DNA from: Actinomycetes bacterium
Lineage (GTDB): Bacteria > Actinomycetota > Actinomycetes > Actinomycetales > Cellulomonadaceae
Assembly: GCA_023432565.1 (NCBI GenBank)
Contig: JAEYUL010000014.1
Span: forward strand, 1 to 5,571
Reading direction: 5' to 3'
DNA length: 5,571 nt
A program made the translations under genes and the position numbers. The notes under the pieces are model-generated. The model searched no databases. It saw only the letters and a list, made by a program, of their open reading frames with translations, and was not told where the DNA came from. Below are positions 1 through 5,202 of the stretch, in pieces; the first letter of the stretch is position 1, and each line of letters begins with the position of its first letter.

Positions 1-60
1 GCTCGCGGCGGAGGTGCTCGCGGCCGAGGTGCTCGCGGCAGGGGTGCTTGCGGGAGACGT
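1..60. repeat. Four tandem 15-bp repeats inside a coding region
   Basis: Four consecutive 15-base units lie at 1-15, 16-30, 31-45 and 46-60. The first two differ at a single base (GCTCGCGGCGGAGGT against GCTCGCGGCCGAGGT), and units three and four diverge progressively. On the minus strand they encode TSPAS, TPAAS, TSAAS and TSAAS in the tail of the membrane protein. The array reaches the window edge and probably continues. Repeats whose unit is a multiple of three can vary in copy number without a frameshift. Confidence 0.85.
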
Positions 61-570
61 GCCGGCCGCGGCAGGTGGCGTCGCTGCGGCGGTCGGCTCC
101 GTGGACGCCGTCGACCCGGGCGCGTCACCGGGCGCCGTGCGGTCGGAGGCCGGCGGCTGCGTGCGCGAGCGCGAACGCCGGACGAGCGCCGCGACGACCG
201 CGCCGGCTGCGAGCAGCACGACGAACGCGAGCGCCAGCATGGACACCGGAAGGTCGCTCGTGGTCACCGTGGGCGGTGTGGACCAGGCAGGCGTGATCGT
301 GGTGCTGGTCGGGGACGGCTCGGGCGTCACGGCCCTCGTGGGCGAGGACGTCACGACCGGCGTCGGCGTCGTCACCGGCTGCGAGGGCGGGGCCGTCGCC
401 TCCCGCGTCGGTTCCGGCGTCGGCTCGCGCGTCGCCGAGGTCGGCTCGGGCGAGGGCGTCGGCGTGGGCGTGGTCGAGACGCTCGGTGCGGGGGTCTGCT
501 CCGACTGCTCGCCGACGGGCGGGTCCGTGGCGAGCGGTTCGTCGACGACGCCCGTGTGCGCGGCCGTCAC
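1..570 (-). CDS. Unrecognised single-pass membrane protein, Pro/Thr-rich (3' end outside window)
   Basis: I do not recognise this protein. Read on the minus strand from the GTG at 570-568, the frame is open for 190 codons to the window edge, with G/C-rich third positions throughout. Residues 1-107 are Pro/Thr/Ser/Glu-rich and look disordered. Residues 110-130 are a clear membrane segment (core LALAFVVLLAAGAVVAALV), followed at once by RRSRSR. From about 137 the chain is Ser/Thr/Ala/Pro-rich and ends in pentapeptide repeats of TSAAS type. No N-terminal signal peptide is visible. By the positive-inside rule the N-terminal half would lie outside and the tail inside, which is inference. The start is chosen because GTG overlaps the TGA of the DUF488 gene as GTGA, suggesting coupled translation; no good Shine-Dalgarno precedes it. 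Further domains could lie beyond the left edge. The frame and membrane segment are solid, the function unknown. Confidence 0.75.
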   Translation of the reverse strand, partial: MTAAHTGVVDEPLATDPPVGEQSEQTPAPSVSTTPTPTPSPEPTSATREPTPEPTREATAPPSQPVTTPTPVVTSSPTRAVTPEPSPTSTTITPAWSTPPTVTTSDLPVSMLALAFVVLLAAGAVVAALVRRSRSRTQPPASDRTAPGDAPGSTASTEPTAAATPPAAAGTSPASTPAASTSAASTSAAS

Positions 571-944
571 GGGCCGCCAGGCGTACGTCCCGCGTCGTGC
601 ACGCGGTCGAGCAGCCCGGCCAGCACGGTCAGGTGGCTGCGCCGGACGTCGCGCGTCGCCGTGAGCAACGTGGTCGGCTCGAGCCGGACGAGCGCCGCCA
701 GCCGTGCGAAGGAGTCCGCGGCCGGCTCCTGCTCGAGCTCGGCCTCGTACCGACGAGCGAACTCCTCGTACTCCTCGGTGCGATGGGCATACCACTGTCG
801 CAGCGCCGTGCTCGGCGCGACGGCGGGCATCCACGCGTCGATCCGCGCGTCGCCCTTGCGGAAGCCCCGCGGCCACAGGCGGTCGACGAGGACGCGACGA
901 CTCGTGCCGCTGACCTCGTCGTACACCCTGGCAACCCCGACCAT
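567..944 (-). CDS. DUF488 family protein
   Basis: This is a 125-residue protein, the usual size for the small stand-alone DUF488 (YeaO-like) family, whose biochemical role is not established. Family landmarks are present in order: VYDE (7-10), the signature DRLWPRG (21-27) followed by K30, D36-W38, APS (43-45) with LRQWYAH (48-54), the FARRYEAEL stretch (62-70), TLLTATRD (92-99) and H104. There is no signal peptide or membrane segment, so it should be cytoplasmic. The ATG at 944 is chosen because it puts the VYDE segment at the normal distance from the N-terminus. The only Shine-Dalgarno-like GGAG lies about 12 bases upstream, so initiation may be weak. The gene diverges from the permease across 92 bp, and its TGA overlaps the next gene's start as GTGA. 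Family assignment is confident; molecular function is unknown. Confidence 0.9.
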   Translation of the reverse strand: MVGVARVYDEVSGTSRRVLVDRLWPRGFRKGDARIDAWMPAVAPSTALRQWYAHRTEEYEEFARRYEAELEQEPAADSFARLAALVRLEPTTLLTATRDVRRSHLTVLAGLLDRVHDAGRTPGGP

Positions 945-967
945 GGGCCCATCATGCTCCGCGGAGC
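943..967. promoter_or_regulatory. Two adjacent palindromes in the DUF488/permease divergent region
   Basis: Two perfect palindromes lie next to each other: ATGGGCCCAT at 943-952, which overlaps the DUF488 start codon, and GCTCCGCGGAGC at 956-967. They fall in the 92-bp gap between two divergent genes, where a shared operator would be expected. Short GC palindromes arise often in DNA this rich in G and C, and neither matches an operator I can name, so this is only a candidate regulatory site. Confidence 0.25.
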
Positions 968-1024
968 GCTCCCTGACCTGGTGAGCGCAGCCGCCCTCGC
1001 CATGCGAGCGCTGTCACCGCGCCG

Positions 1025-1030
1025 CAGACT
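1025..1030 (+). promoter_or_regulatory. Possible -10 element placing the permease transcript start on its ATG
   Basis: The hexamer CAGACT resembles the actinobacterial TANNNT -10 pattern in its second and last bases. It ends 6 bases before the permease ATG at 1037, so a transcript would begin on or very near the start codon. No Shine-Dalgarno precedes that ATG, which agrees with a leaderless message. No convincing -35 is visible about 17-19 bases further upstream, so confidence is low. Confidence 0.25.
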
Positions 1031-1036
1031 CTGACG

Positions 1037-2407
1037 ATGGCCGCTGAACCGACGACGGACCGCCCGACGCGACTCGCCCGGACGGTGACCGCTCCGCTGC
1101 TGTTCCTCTTCATCCTCGGCGACGTGCTGGGTGCCGGTGTCTACGCGCTGGTCGGTGAGCTCTCCGCCGAGGCCGGAGGCATGATCTGGCTCCCGCTGCT
1201 CGTCGCGCTCGGCATGGCGCTGCTGACCGCGGCCTCCTACGCCGAGCTGGTCACCAAGTACCCCCAGGCGGGTGGATCGGCCGTCTACGCCCAGCGCGCC
1301 TTCGGCCGCCCGCTGCTGTCCTTCCTCGTCGGGTTCTGCATGCTCGCGGCAGGCGTCACCTCCGCCGCCGGGCTGTCGCTCGCGTTCGCCGGGGACTACC
1401 TGGGCACCTTCCTCGACGTGCCGACGATCCCCACGGCCGTGGTCTTCCTCGCGCTCGTGGCCGCACTGAACCTGCGTGGGATCAAGGAGTCGCTGCGGGC
1501 GAACGTCCTCATGACCGCCGTCGAGCTCAGCGGGCTCGTGCTCGTCGTCGTGCTGGGCGCGCTCGTCCTCGGTCGCGGCGAGGGCGACGTCGCCCGGCTG
1601 GGCGACCTGCCGCTGGGCACGGGCGTCGCCGGGGCGACGCTGGGGGGCGCGCTCATCGCCTTCTACTCCTTCGTCGGGTTCGAGACGTCCGCCAACATCG
1701 CCGAGGAGGTGCGCGACGTGCGCCGGGTCTACCCGCGCGCGCTGTTCGGCGCGATCGTCACGGCCGGAGTGGTCTACCTGCTCGTGGCGCTCGTCGCTCC
1801 CGCGGTGGTGCCGCTCGACGACCTGCAGGAGTCGAGCGGTCCGCTGCTCGAGGTGGTCAAGGTCGCCGGCGGCGTCCCGCTCGAGGTGTTCTCGGTCGTG
1901 GCGCTCGTCGCCGTCGCGAACGGTGCGCTGCTCACGATGGTGATGGCCTCCCGCCTCACCTACGGCATGGCCGAGGAGCGGCTCCTGCCGTCGGTGTTCG
2001 GTCGCGTGCTGCCCGGCCGGCGCACGCCCGTGGTCGCCATCGTGGCCACCACGCTGCTCGCGATGGCCCTGACGCTCACCGGGTCGCTGGCGGACCTGGC
2101 CTCCACCGTGGTGCTGCTGCTGCTCTTCGTCTTCCTGTCCACGAACGTCGCCGTCCTCGTGCTGCGCCGTGACGAGGTGGGCCACGACCACTTCCGCGTC
2201 TGGACGCTCCTGCCGGTGCTGGCGATCGGCACGTGCCTGCTGCTGCTGACGCAGCAGGAGGCCAAGCACTGGCTGCTGGCCGCGGCACTGCTCGTGCTGG
2301 GCACCCTGCTGTACGTCCTCACGCGCTGGGAGGCCCGCCGTCACCCCGGGCGCGCGCCGGACACGCGGGACACCGACCCGCGCGACACCGCCGTCGCGGA
2401 GCGCTGA
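1037..2407 (+). CDS. APC superfamily amino acid permease
   Basis: A 456-residue integral membrane transporter of the amino acid-polyamine-organocation family, expected to move amino acids across the cytoplasmic membrane by proton coupling or exchange. About twelve hydrophobic segments are visible, near residues 19-40, 49-67, 91-117, 130-147, 156-178, 200-218, 235-257, 281-304, 330-349, 352-376, 387-404 and 411-428. Family motifs include the glycine-rich break in helix 1 (GDVLGAGVYALVG, 28-40), YAELVTKYPQAGGSAVYAQR (68-87), NLRGIKES (145-152), FYSFVGFETSANIAEE (209-224) with the following basic loop, and SRLTYGMAEERLLP (305-318). The short polar tail is rich in Asp and Arg. These motifs recall the cationic amino acid and related branches, but the substrate cannot be read from sequence. 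The ATG is the only usual start after an in-frame stop at 974-976; no Shine-Dalgarno is visible. It stands alone on the plus strand and converges with the dehydrogenase gene. Confidence 0.93.
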   Translation: MAAEPTTDRPTRLARTVTAPLLFLFILGDVLGAGVYALVGELSAEAGGMIWLPLLVALGMALLTAASYAELVTKYPQAGGSAVYAQRAFGRPLLSFLVGFCMLAAGVTSAAGLSLAFAGDYLGTFLDVPTIPTAVVFLALVAALNLRGIKESLRANVLMTAVELSGLVLVVVLGALVLGRGEGDVARLGDLPLGTGVAGATLGGALIAFYSFVGFETSANIAEEVRDVRRVYPRALFGAIVTAGVVYLLVALVAPAVVPLDDLQESSGPLLEVVKVAGGVPLEVFSVVALVAVANGALLTMVMASRLTYGMAEERLLPSVFGRVLPGRRTPVVAIVATTLLAMALTLTGSLADLASTVVLLLLFVFLSTNVAVLVLRRDEVGHDHFRVWTLLPVLAIGTCLLLLTQQEAKHWLLAAALLVLGTLLYVLTRWEARRHPGRAPDTRDTDPRDTAVAER

Positions 2408-2419
2408 GACTCCGCGACG
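2392..2419. terminator. 10-bp hairpin over the permease stop codon, candidate bidirectional terminator
   Basis: The arms CGTCGCGGAG (2392-2401) and CTCCGCGACG (2410-2419) are perfect inverted repeats around an 8-base loop that contains the permease TGA (2405-2407). It lies between two convergent genes, 17 bases from the dehydrogenase stop on the other strand, so it could end transcripts from both sides. No U-tract follows on either strand, which is common for high-GC actinobacterial hairpins. It could instead protect 3' ends from nucleases. Confidence 0.55.
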
Positions 2420-2435
2420 ACGGGGCCCGCGCCGC

Positions 2436-3629
2436 TCAGGCCGCCGGGTCCAGCACGACCTTGATGCACCCGTCGGACTTGCTCTGGAACATCTCGTACG
2501 CCCTCGGGGCGTCCTCGAGCGCGAGCCGGTGCGTGCGCAGCCCCAGCACATCCAGAGGGTCGGCCGGGTCCGAGACGAGCGGCAGCAGCGCGTCGATCCA
2601 CCGGCGCACGTTGGCCTGCCCGAACCGCAGCGTCAGCTGACGGTCGAACACGGACATCAGGTCGATCGGGTCGGCCGCGCCGCCGTACACCCCCACCACG
2701 CAGACCGTGCCGCCGCGCCGCGCGGTCGCCAGCGCGGTCCGCAGGCCGGCCAGCCGGTCGATGCCGACCGTCTCCATCGCCTTGCGTCCCACCGCGTCGG
2801 GCAGGAGCGCGGTCACGCGGTGCGCGGCGTGCGCGAACGGCGCACCGTGCGCCTCCATGCCGACCGCGTCGATCGTGGCGTCGGCGCCCCGACCGGCCGT
2901 GAGCTCGAGGACCGCCGCCACCGCGTCGTCGGTCGACGAGTCCACCGTGTCCACGCCGTGCTTGGCCGCCATCGCGAGCCGCTCCGGCACCGGGTCGATC
3001 CCGATGACCCGGTCCGCGCCGCGGTGCAGGGCGACGCGCGCGGCCATCTGCCCGATCGGCCCCAGCCCCACCACGACGACGCTGCCCCCGGGCGGCACCG
3101 ACGCGTACTCGACCGCCTGCCACGCCGTCGGGAGCACGTCGGACAGGTACAGGTACCGCTCGTCGGGCGAGCCGTCGTCGGGCACGACCACCGGCCCGTA
3201 GTGCGCCTGCGGCACCCGCAGGTACTGCGCCTGGCCGCCGGGCACAGCACCGTACAGCGAGGTGTAGCCGAACAGCGCGGCGCCGGTGCCCTGCGAGCGC
3301 ACCTGGGTGGTCTCGCACTGCGACTGCAGCCCGAGCGCGCACATGCCGCAGCTGCCGCACGCGATGCCGAACGGGACGACCACGCGATCGCCGACCCGCA
3401 GGTGGTCGGCGGCCTGCGGCCCGACCGCCTCGACGATCCCCATCGCCTCGTGGCCGAGGACGTCCCCCCGCTCCAGGTACGGCCCGAGGACCGAGTACAG
3501 GTGCAGGTCCGATCCGCAGATCGCGGTCGACGTGACCCGGATGATCGCGTCCCGGCCGTCCTGGATCGTCGGGTCCGGCACGTCCTCGACCGCGACCTTC
3601 TGGGTTCCCTGCCAGGTCAGTGCACGCAC
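2436..3629 (-). CDS. Zinc-dependent alcohol dehydrogenase (formaldehyde dehydrogenase-like)
   Basis: A 397-residue cytoplasmic medium-chain dehydrogenase that should oxidise an alcohol or aldehyde adduct with a nicotinamide cofactor. Catalytic zinc ligands are visible as C38 (ICGSD), H60-E61 (GHE) and probably D164 (LSDVLPT). Structural zinc ligands are C91, C94, C97 and C105. The Rossmann fold carries GLGPIG (188-193), and D212 at the end of the next strand favours NAD over NADP. Phrases such as STAICGSDLHLY, DAVGMEAHG, GVYGG and DGCIKVVL match the subgroup often annotated as glutathione-dependent formaldehyde dehydrogenase-like, but the true substrate is unknown. The frame stays open upstream to 3806; I place the start at the GTG at 3629, because the family N-terminus (RALTWQG) begins there and GAGGAG lies six bases upstream. 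It appears monocistronic, between tRNA-Ala and the convergent permease. Fold and chemistry are sure, physiological role is not. Confidence 0.93.
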   Translation of the reverse strand: MRALTWQGTQKVAVEDVPDPTIQDGRDAIIRVTSTAICGSDLHLYSVLGPYLERGDVLGHEAMGIVEAVGPQAADHLRVGDRVVVPFGIACGSCGMCALGLQSQCETTQVRSQGTGAALFGYTSLYGAVPGGQAQYLRVPQAHYGPVVVPDDGSPDERYLYLSDVLPTAWQAVEYASVPPGGSVVVVGLGPIGQMAARVALHRGADRVIGIDPVPERLAMAAKHGVDTVDSSTDDAVAAVLELTAGRGADATIDAVGMEAHGAPFAHAAHRVTALLPDAVGRKAMETVGIDRLAGLRTALATARRGGTVCVVGVYGGAADPIDLMSVFDRQLTLRFGQANVRRWIDALLPLVSDPADPLDVLGLRTHRLALEDAPRAYEMFQSKSDGCIKVVLDPAA

Positions 3630-3635
3630 GGGCGG

Positions 3636-3641
3636 CTCCTC
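3636..3641 (-). promoter_or_regulatory. Ribosome binding site that fixes the dehydrogenase start
   Basis: Minus-strand GAGGAG sits six bases before the GTG at 3629-3627. This is near-ideal Shine-Dalgarno spacing and rules against the 59-codon in-frame extension to 3806, whose Arg/Ala-rich translation matches nothing in the dehydrogenase family. Confidence 0.8.
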
Positions 3642-3828
3642 ACGGACGAGCAGCCGCAGGTACCTCTGGCGGCCCTCCGCTGCCGATCCACCCTCGCATC
3701 GTTGCCTCTCGTCGGCACGCGGACGCGGACCTGCCGCGAGCGGGCGCGGGCGAGCGCGTCGCAGGGCGTGCCGCGCTGCGCGCGCCTCCTGCACCCGGGC
3801 GGTCACGGCTCGAGGCCACGACTACAGT

Positions 3829-3856
3829 GGGGGGAGGTCGTTAACGACGTCCCGCC
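3829..3856 (-). terminator. Hairpin just after tRNA-Ala, candidate terminator
   Basis: On the minus strand the arms GGCGGGACGTCG and CGACCTCCCCCC fold around a TTAA loop into a 12-position stem with ten pairs and two C-C mismatches. It begins 12 bases after the tRNA 3' end, where transcription should stop, and separates the tRNA from the dehydrogenase gene. No U-tract follows. The inner 12 bases (GTCGTTAACGAC, 3837-3848) are a perfect palindrome, so a protein-binding operator is the alternative reading. Confidence 0.45.
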
Positions 3857-3867
3857 TCTGGATCCGG

Positions 3868-3940
3868 TGGAGCTGAGGGGACTCGAACCCCTGACCCCCT
3901 GCATGCCATGCAGGTGCGCTACCAGCTGCGCCACAGCCCC
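3868..3940 (-). tRNA. tRNA-Ala (anticodon GGC)
   Basis: A 73-base cloverleaf reads on the minus strand from 3940. The acceptor stem is GGGGCTG paired with CAGCTCC, the D stem GCGC/GCGC, the anticodon stem CCTGC/GCAGG with loop ATGGCAT, the variable loop GGGTC, and the T stem AGGGG/CCCCT with loop TTCGAGT. The anticodon GGC (3907-3905) reads GCC and GCU alanine codons; GCC should be heavily used in a genome like this. The acceptor stem carries the G3:U70 wobble, the main identity element for alanyl-tRNA synthetase, which independently confirms the assignment. The discriminator is A. The bases after it are CCG, so the terminal CCA is not encoded and must be added enzymatically. It lies downstream of the rsfS-phosphatase pair on the same strand, with its own candidate promoter between. 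Confidence 0.97.
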
Positions 3941-3977
3941 TTGTGCAGTTGTCGCTCCCCCGTGGGGGCGCTCGGAG

Positions 3978-4008
3978 AGTCTAGGACGACGACGCCCTCG
4001 GACGCCAA
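3978..4008 (-). promoter_or_regulatory. Candidate promoter for tRNA-Ala
   Basis: On the minus strand, TTGGCG (4008-4003) and TAGACT (3983-3978) lie 19 bases apart. They resemble the -35 and the TANNNT -10 of the main actinobacterial sigma factor, although the spacing is slightly long. The predicted transcript would begin near 3971, giving a leader of about 30 bases before the tRNA 5' end, which RNase P would remove. Confidence 0.45.
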
Positions 4009-4018
4009 TCCGCCCGGG

Positions 4019-4047
4019 CGACGCGCGTCACGCCCTCGCGCGCGTCG
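4019..4047 (-). terminator. 9-bp hairpin after the histidine phosphatase gene
   Basis: CGACGCGCG (4019-4027) and CGCGCGTCG (4039-4047) are perfect inverted repeats around an 11-base loop. The structure starts about 43 bases after the phosphatase stop codon and just before the candidate tRNA promoter, the right place to end the rsfS operon transcript. There is no U-tract, and CG-rich inverted repeats are common by chance in this DNA. Confidence 0.3.
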
Positions 4048-4090
4048 GACCCGCCACGATGCCGTGAGCCGCGCGCGTCGCCCGCGCGAC

Positions 4091-4786
4091 TCAGTCGGGA
4101 TCGCGTGTCGAGCCCGAGTGCTGCTCGTCGGCACGGTCCGGCCCCGCGTTCCAGTCCGTCGAGGCGTCGGTGGGCCCGAGGTTGTAGCCGACGAGGCGCC
4201 AGGCGGGCAGCACGTCGCCCGACGACGGCACCAGCTCGGCCCAGTGCGCGTTGTGCATCCCCGCCATCCCCCGCCAGGCGGCAGACATGCCGAGCAGCTC
4301 GGCGACGGCCGAGCTGATGGCCGCGCCGTGCGAGACGACCACGAGCGTGTCCTGCCGGCCCGACGCCGCGCTGAGCTCGGCGATCGCCTCGGCGGTCCGC
4401 TGGGCGACGGCCAGACGCGTCTCGGCGCCCACGCGTACTGGCTCACCCCCACTGCGCCACAGCGCGTAGTCCTGCGGCCAGCGCTCGGCGATCTGCTCGC
4501 CGCTGAGCCCTTCCCACTCGCCGAACCCGCGCTCCCGGACGCGAGGCTCCAGCTCGACGGCGACCTCGGCCATGCGACCGAGCGCCTCAGCGGTCTGCAC
4601 GGCGCGACCCAGGTCCGAGCTGACGATCCTCGTCGGCGTGTACCGGGCCAGCAGCGCGGCAGCAGCGGTGCGCGCCTGCCAGCGGCCGACGTCGTCGAGC
4701 GGGATGTCGACCTGACCCTGCAGGCGGGCCGTGGCGTTGAACGCCGTGCGGCCGTGCCGCCACAGCAGCAGGCGGCCGACGCTCAC
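4091..4786 (-). CDS. Histidine phosphatase family protein, GpgP-like
   Basis: A 231-residue cytoplasmic phosphatase of the phosphoglycerate mutase-like superfamily, which works through a phospho-histidine intermediate. The catalytic RHG motif (10-12) provides H11. R61 in SSDLGRAVQTAE, E85 in the ERGFGEWEG segment and H153 in VSHGAAIS complete the usual active site. The stretch RLQGQVDIPLDDVG, the late GMHNAHWAEL segment and WRLVGYN (197-202) resemble mycobacterial Rv2419c (GpgP, glucosyl-3-phosphoglycerate phosphatase), which also lies directly after rsfS. The substrate is therefore plausibly glucosyl-3-phosphoglycerate or a related sugar phosphate, by inference. The last 28 residues or so are polar and probably disordered. 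The GTG start overlaps the rsfS stop as GTGA, implying coupled translation. Family is certain; the specific substrate is not. Confidence 0.92.
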   Translation of the reverse strand: MSVGRLLLWRHGRTAFNATARLQGQVDIPLDDVGRWQARTAAAALLARYTPTRIVSSDLGRAVQTAEALGRMAEVAVELEPRVRERGFGEWEGLSGEQIAERWPQDYALWRSGGEPVRVGAETRLAVAQRTAEAIAELSAASGRQDTLVVVSHGAAISSAVAELLGMSAAWRGMAGMHNAHWAELVPSSGDVLPAWRLVGYNLGPTDASTDWNAGPDRADEQHSGSTRDPD

Positions 4787-5178
4787 GCCTCGTCCGCCGC
4801 GCCGCCGTCCCCGCCGCGCGCGTCGGCGGGCAGCTCGATGAGCGGGCAGTCCTTCCAGAGACGCTCGAGCGCGTAGTACACGCGGTCCTCGGCGTGCTGC
4901 ACATGCACGACGACGTCACCGAAGTCGATGAGGACCCAGCGGCCCTGGGCCTTGCCCTCGCGGCGCACCGGCTTGGCGCCGAGCTTGTGCAGCGCCTCCT
5001 CGACGGCGTCGACGATCGCACCGACCTGGCGCTCGTTCGTCCCGGACGCGATGAGGAACACGTCCGTCAGGACGAGCTGCTCGCTCACGTCGAGCGCGAT
5101 GATCTCCTGCGCCTTGAGCTCGGACGCCGCTCGGGCAGCGGCGATGGCGAGCTCGACGGCACGTTCGGTGGCGGTCAC
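4783..5178 (-). CDS. rsfS: Ribosomal silencing factor RsfS
   Basis: A 131-residue protein of the RsfS/Iojap/YbeB family. Known members bind ribosomal protein uL14 on the free 50S subunit and block its joining with 30S, slowing translation when nutrients run short. The core family sequence is present: LDVSEQLVLTDVFLIASGTN (29-48), the NERQVGAIVDAVEE helix (48-61), GKAQGRWVLIDFGDVVVHV (75-93) and YYALERLWKD (101-110). Length is normal apart from a short Gly/Asp/Ala-rich tail (119-131). The GTG start at 5178 has a strong AAGGAG (minus strand, 5188-5183) four bases upstream. The preceding membrane-protein gene ends 24 bases before it and the phosphatase gene overlaps its stop, so the three are probably co-transcribed. 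In many actinobacteria nadD lies just upstream; it is not in this window. Confidence 0.97.
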   Translation of the reverse strand: MTATERAVELAIAAARAASELKAQEIIALDVSEQLVLTDVFLIASGTNERQVGAIVDAVEEALHKLGAKPVRREGKAQGRWVLIDFGDVVVHVQHAEDRVYYALERLWKDCPLIELPADARGGDGGAADEA

Positions 5179-5182
5179 AGAT

Positions 5183-5188
5183 CTCCTT
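5183..5188 (-). promoter_or_regulatory. Ribosome binding site of rsfS
   Basis: Minus-strand AAGGAG lies four bases before the GTG at 5178. It is among the best Shine-Dalgarno matches in the window and settles the rsfS start. Confidence 0.8.
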
Positions 5189-5202
5189 GTTCGGGGGCGG
5201 GC

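Noticed and set aside
108..270. Possible sortase (LPXTG) cell-wall anchor: LPVSM, hydrophobic stretch, then RRSRSR
   Set aside because: LPVSM lacks the TG of the motif, the frame continues at least 54 codons past the basic residues, and there is no N-terminal signal peptide.
14..664. Long plus-strand open frame, Gly/Val-rich translation
   Set aside because: It is the antisense of the minus-strand membrane protein and DUF488 gene. Its translation is low-complexity with no domain, while the minus strand gives a membrane helix and a recognised family.
629..2551. 640-codon open frame on the minus strand across the permease
   Set aside because: Its translation is Arg/Gln/His/Glu-rich with no domain, a typical antisense shadow of a GC-rich gene. 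The plus strand encodes a complete transporter.
3630..3806. In-frame 59-residue N-terminal extension of the dehydrogenase
   Set aside because: It is Arg/Ala-rich and unlike any family N-terminus, whereas the GTG at 3629 has a good Shine-Dalgarno six bases upstream and begins the conserved sequence.
3630..3828. Gap between tRNA-Ala and the dehydrogenase, examined for a small gene or a promoter
   Set aside because: No frame on either strand gives a believable protein and no convincing -10/-35 pair was found. The dehydrogenase promoter is presumably here but I cannot place it.
3868..3940. tRNA-Ala as an integration (att) site
   Set aside because: No integrase gene, no direct repeat of the tRNA 3' end and no other island signature is present in the window.
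3956..3969. CCCCCGTGGGGG inverted repeat in the tRNA leader as a terminator or attenuator
   Set aside because: The usable stem is only four pairs with a tight loop and no U-tract, so it is too weak to call.
2529..4067. 512-codon open frame on the plus strand across the dehydrogenase and the tRNA
   Set aside because: It is a shadow of the dehydrogenase gene, runs through the tRNA gene, and has Arg/His/Pro-biased composition without a domain.
3908..4876. 322-codon plus-strand open frame over the phosphatase gene
   Set aside because: It is antisense to the histidine phosphatase, whose catalytic motifs are complete on the minus strand; the plus-strand translation shows no domain.
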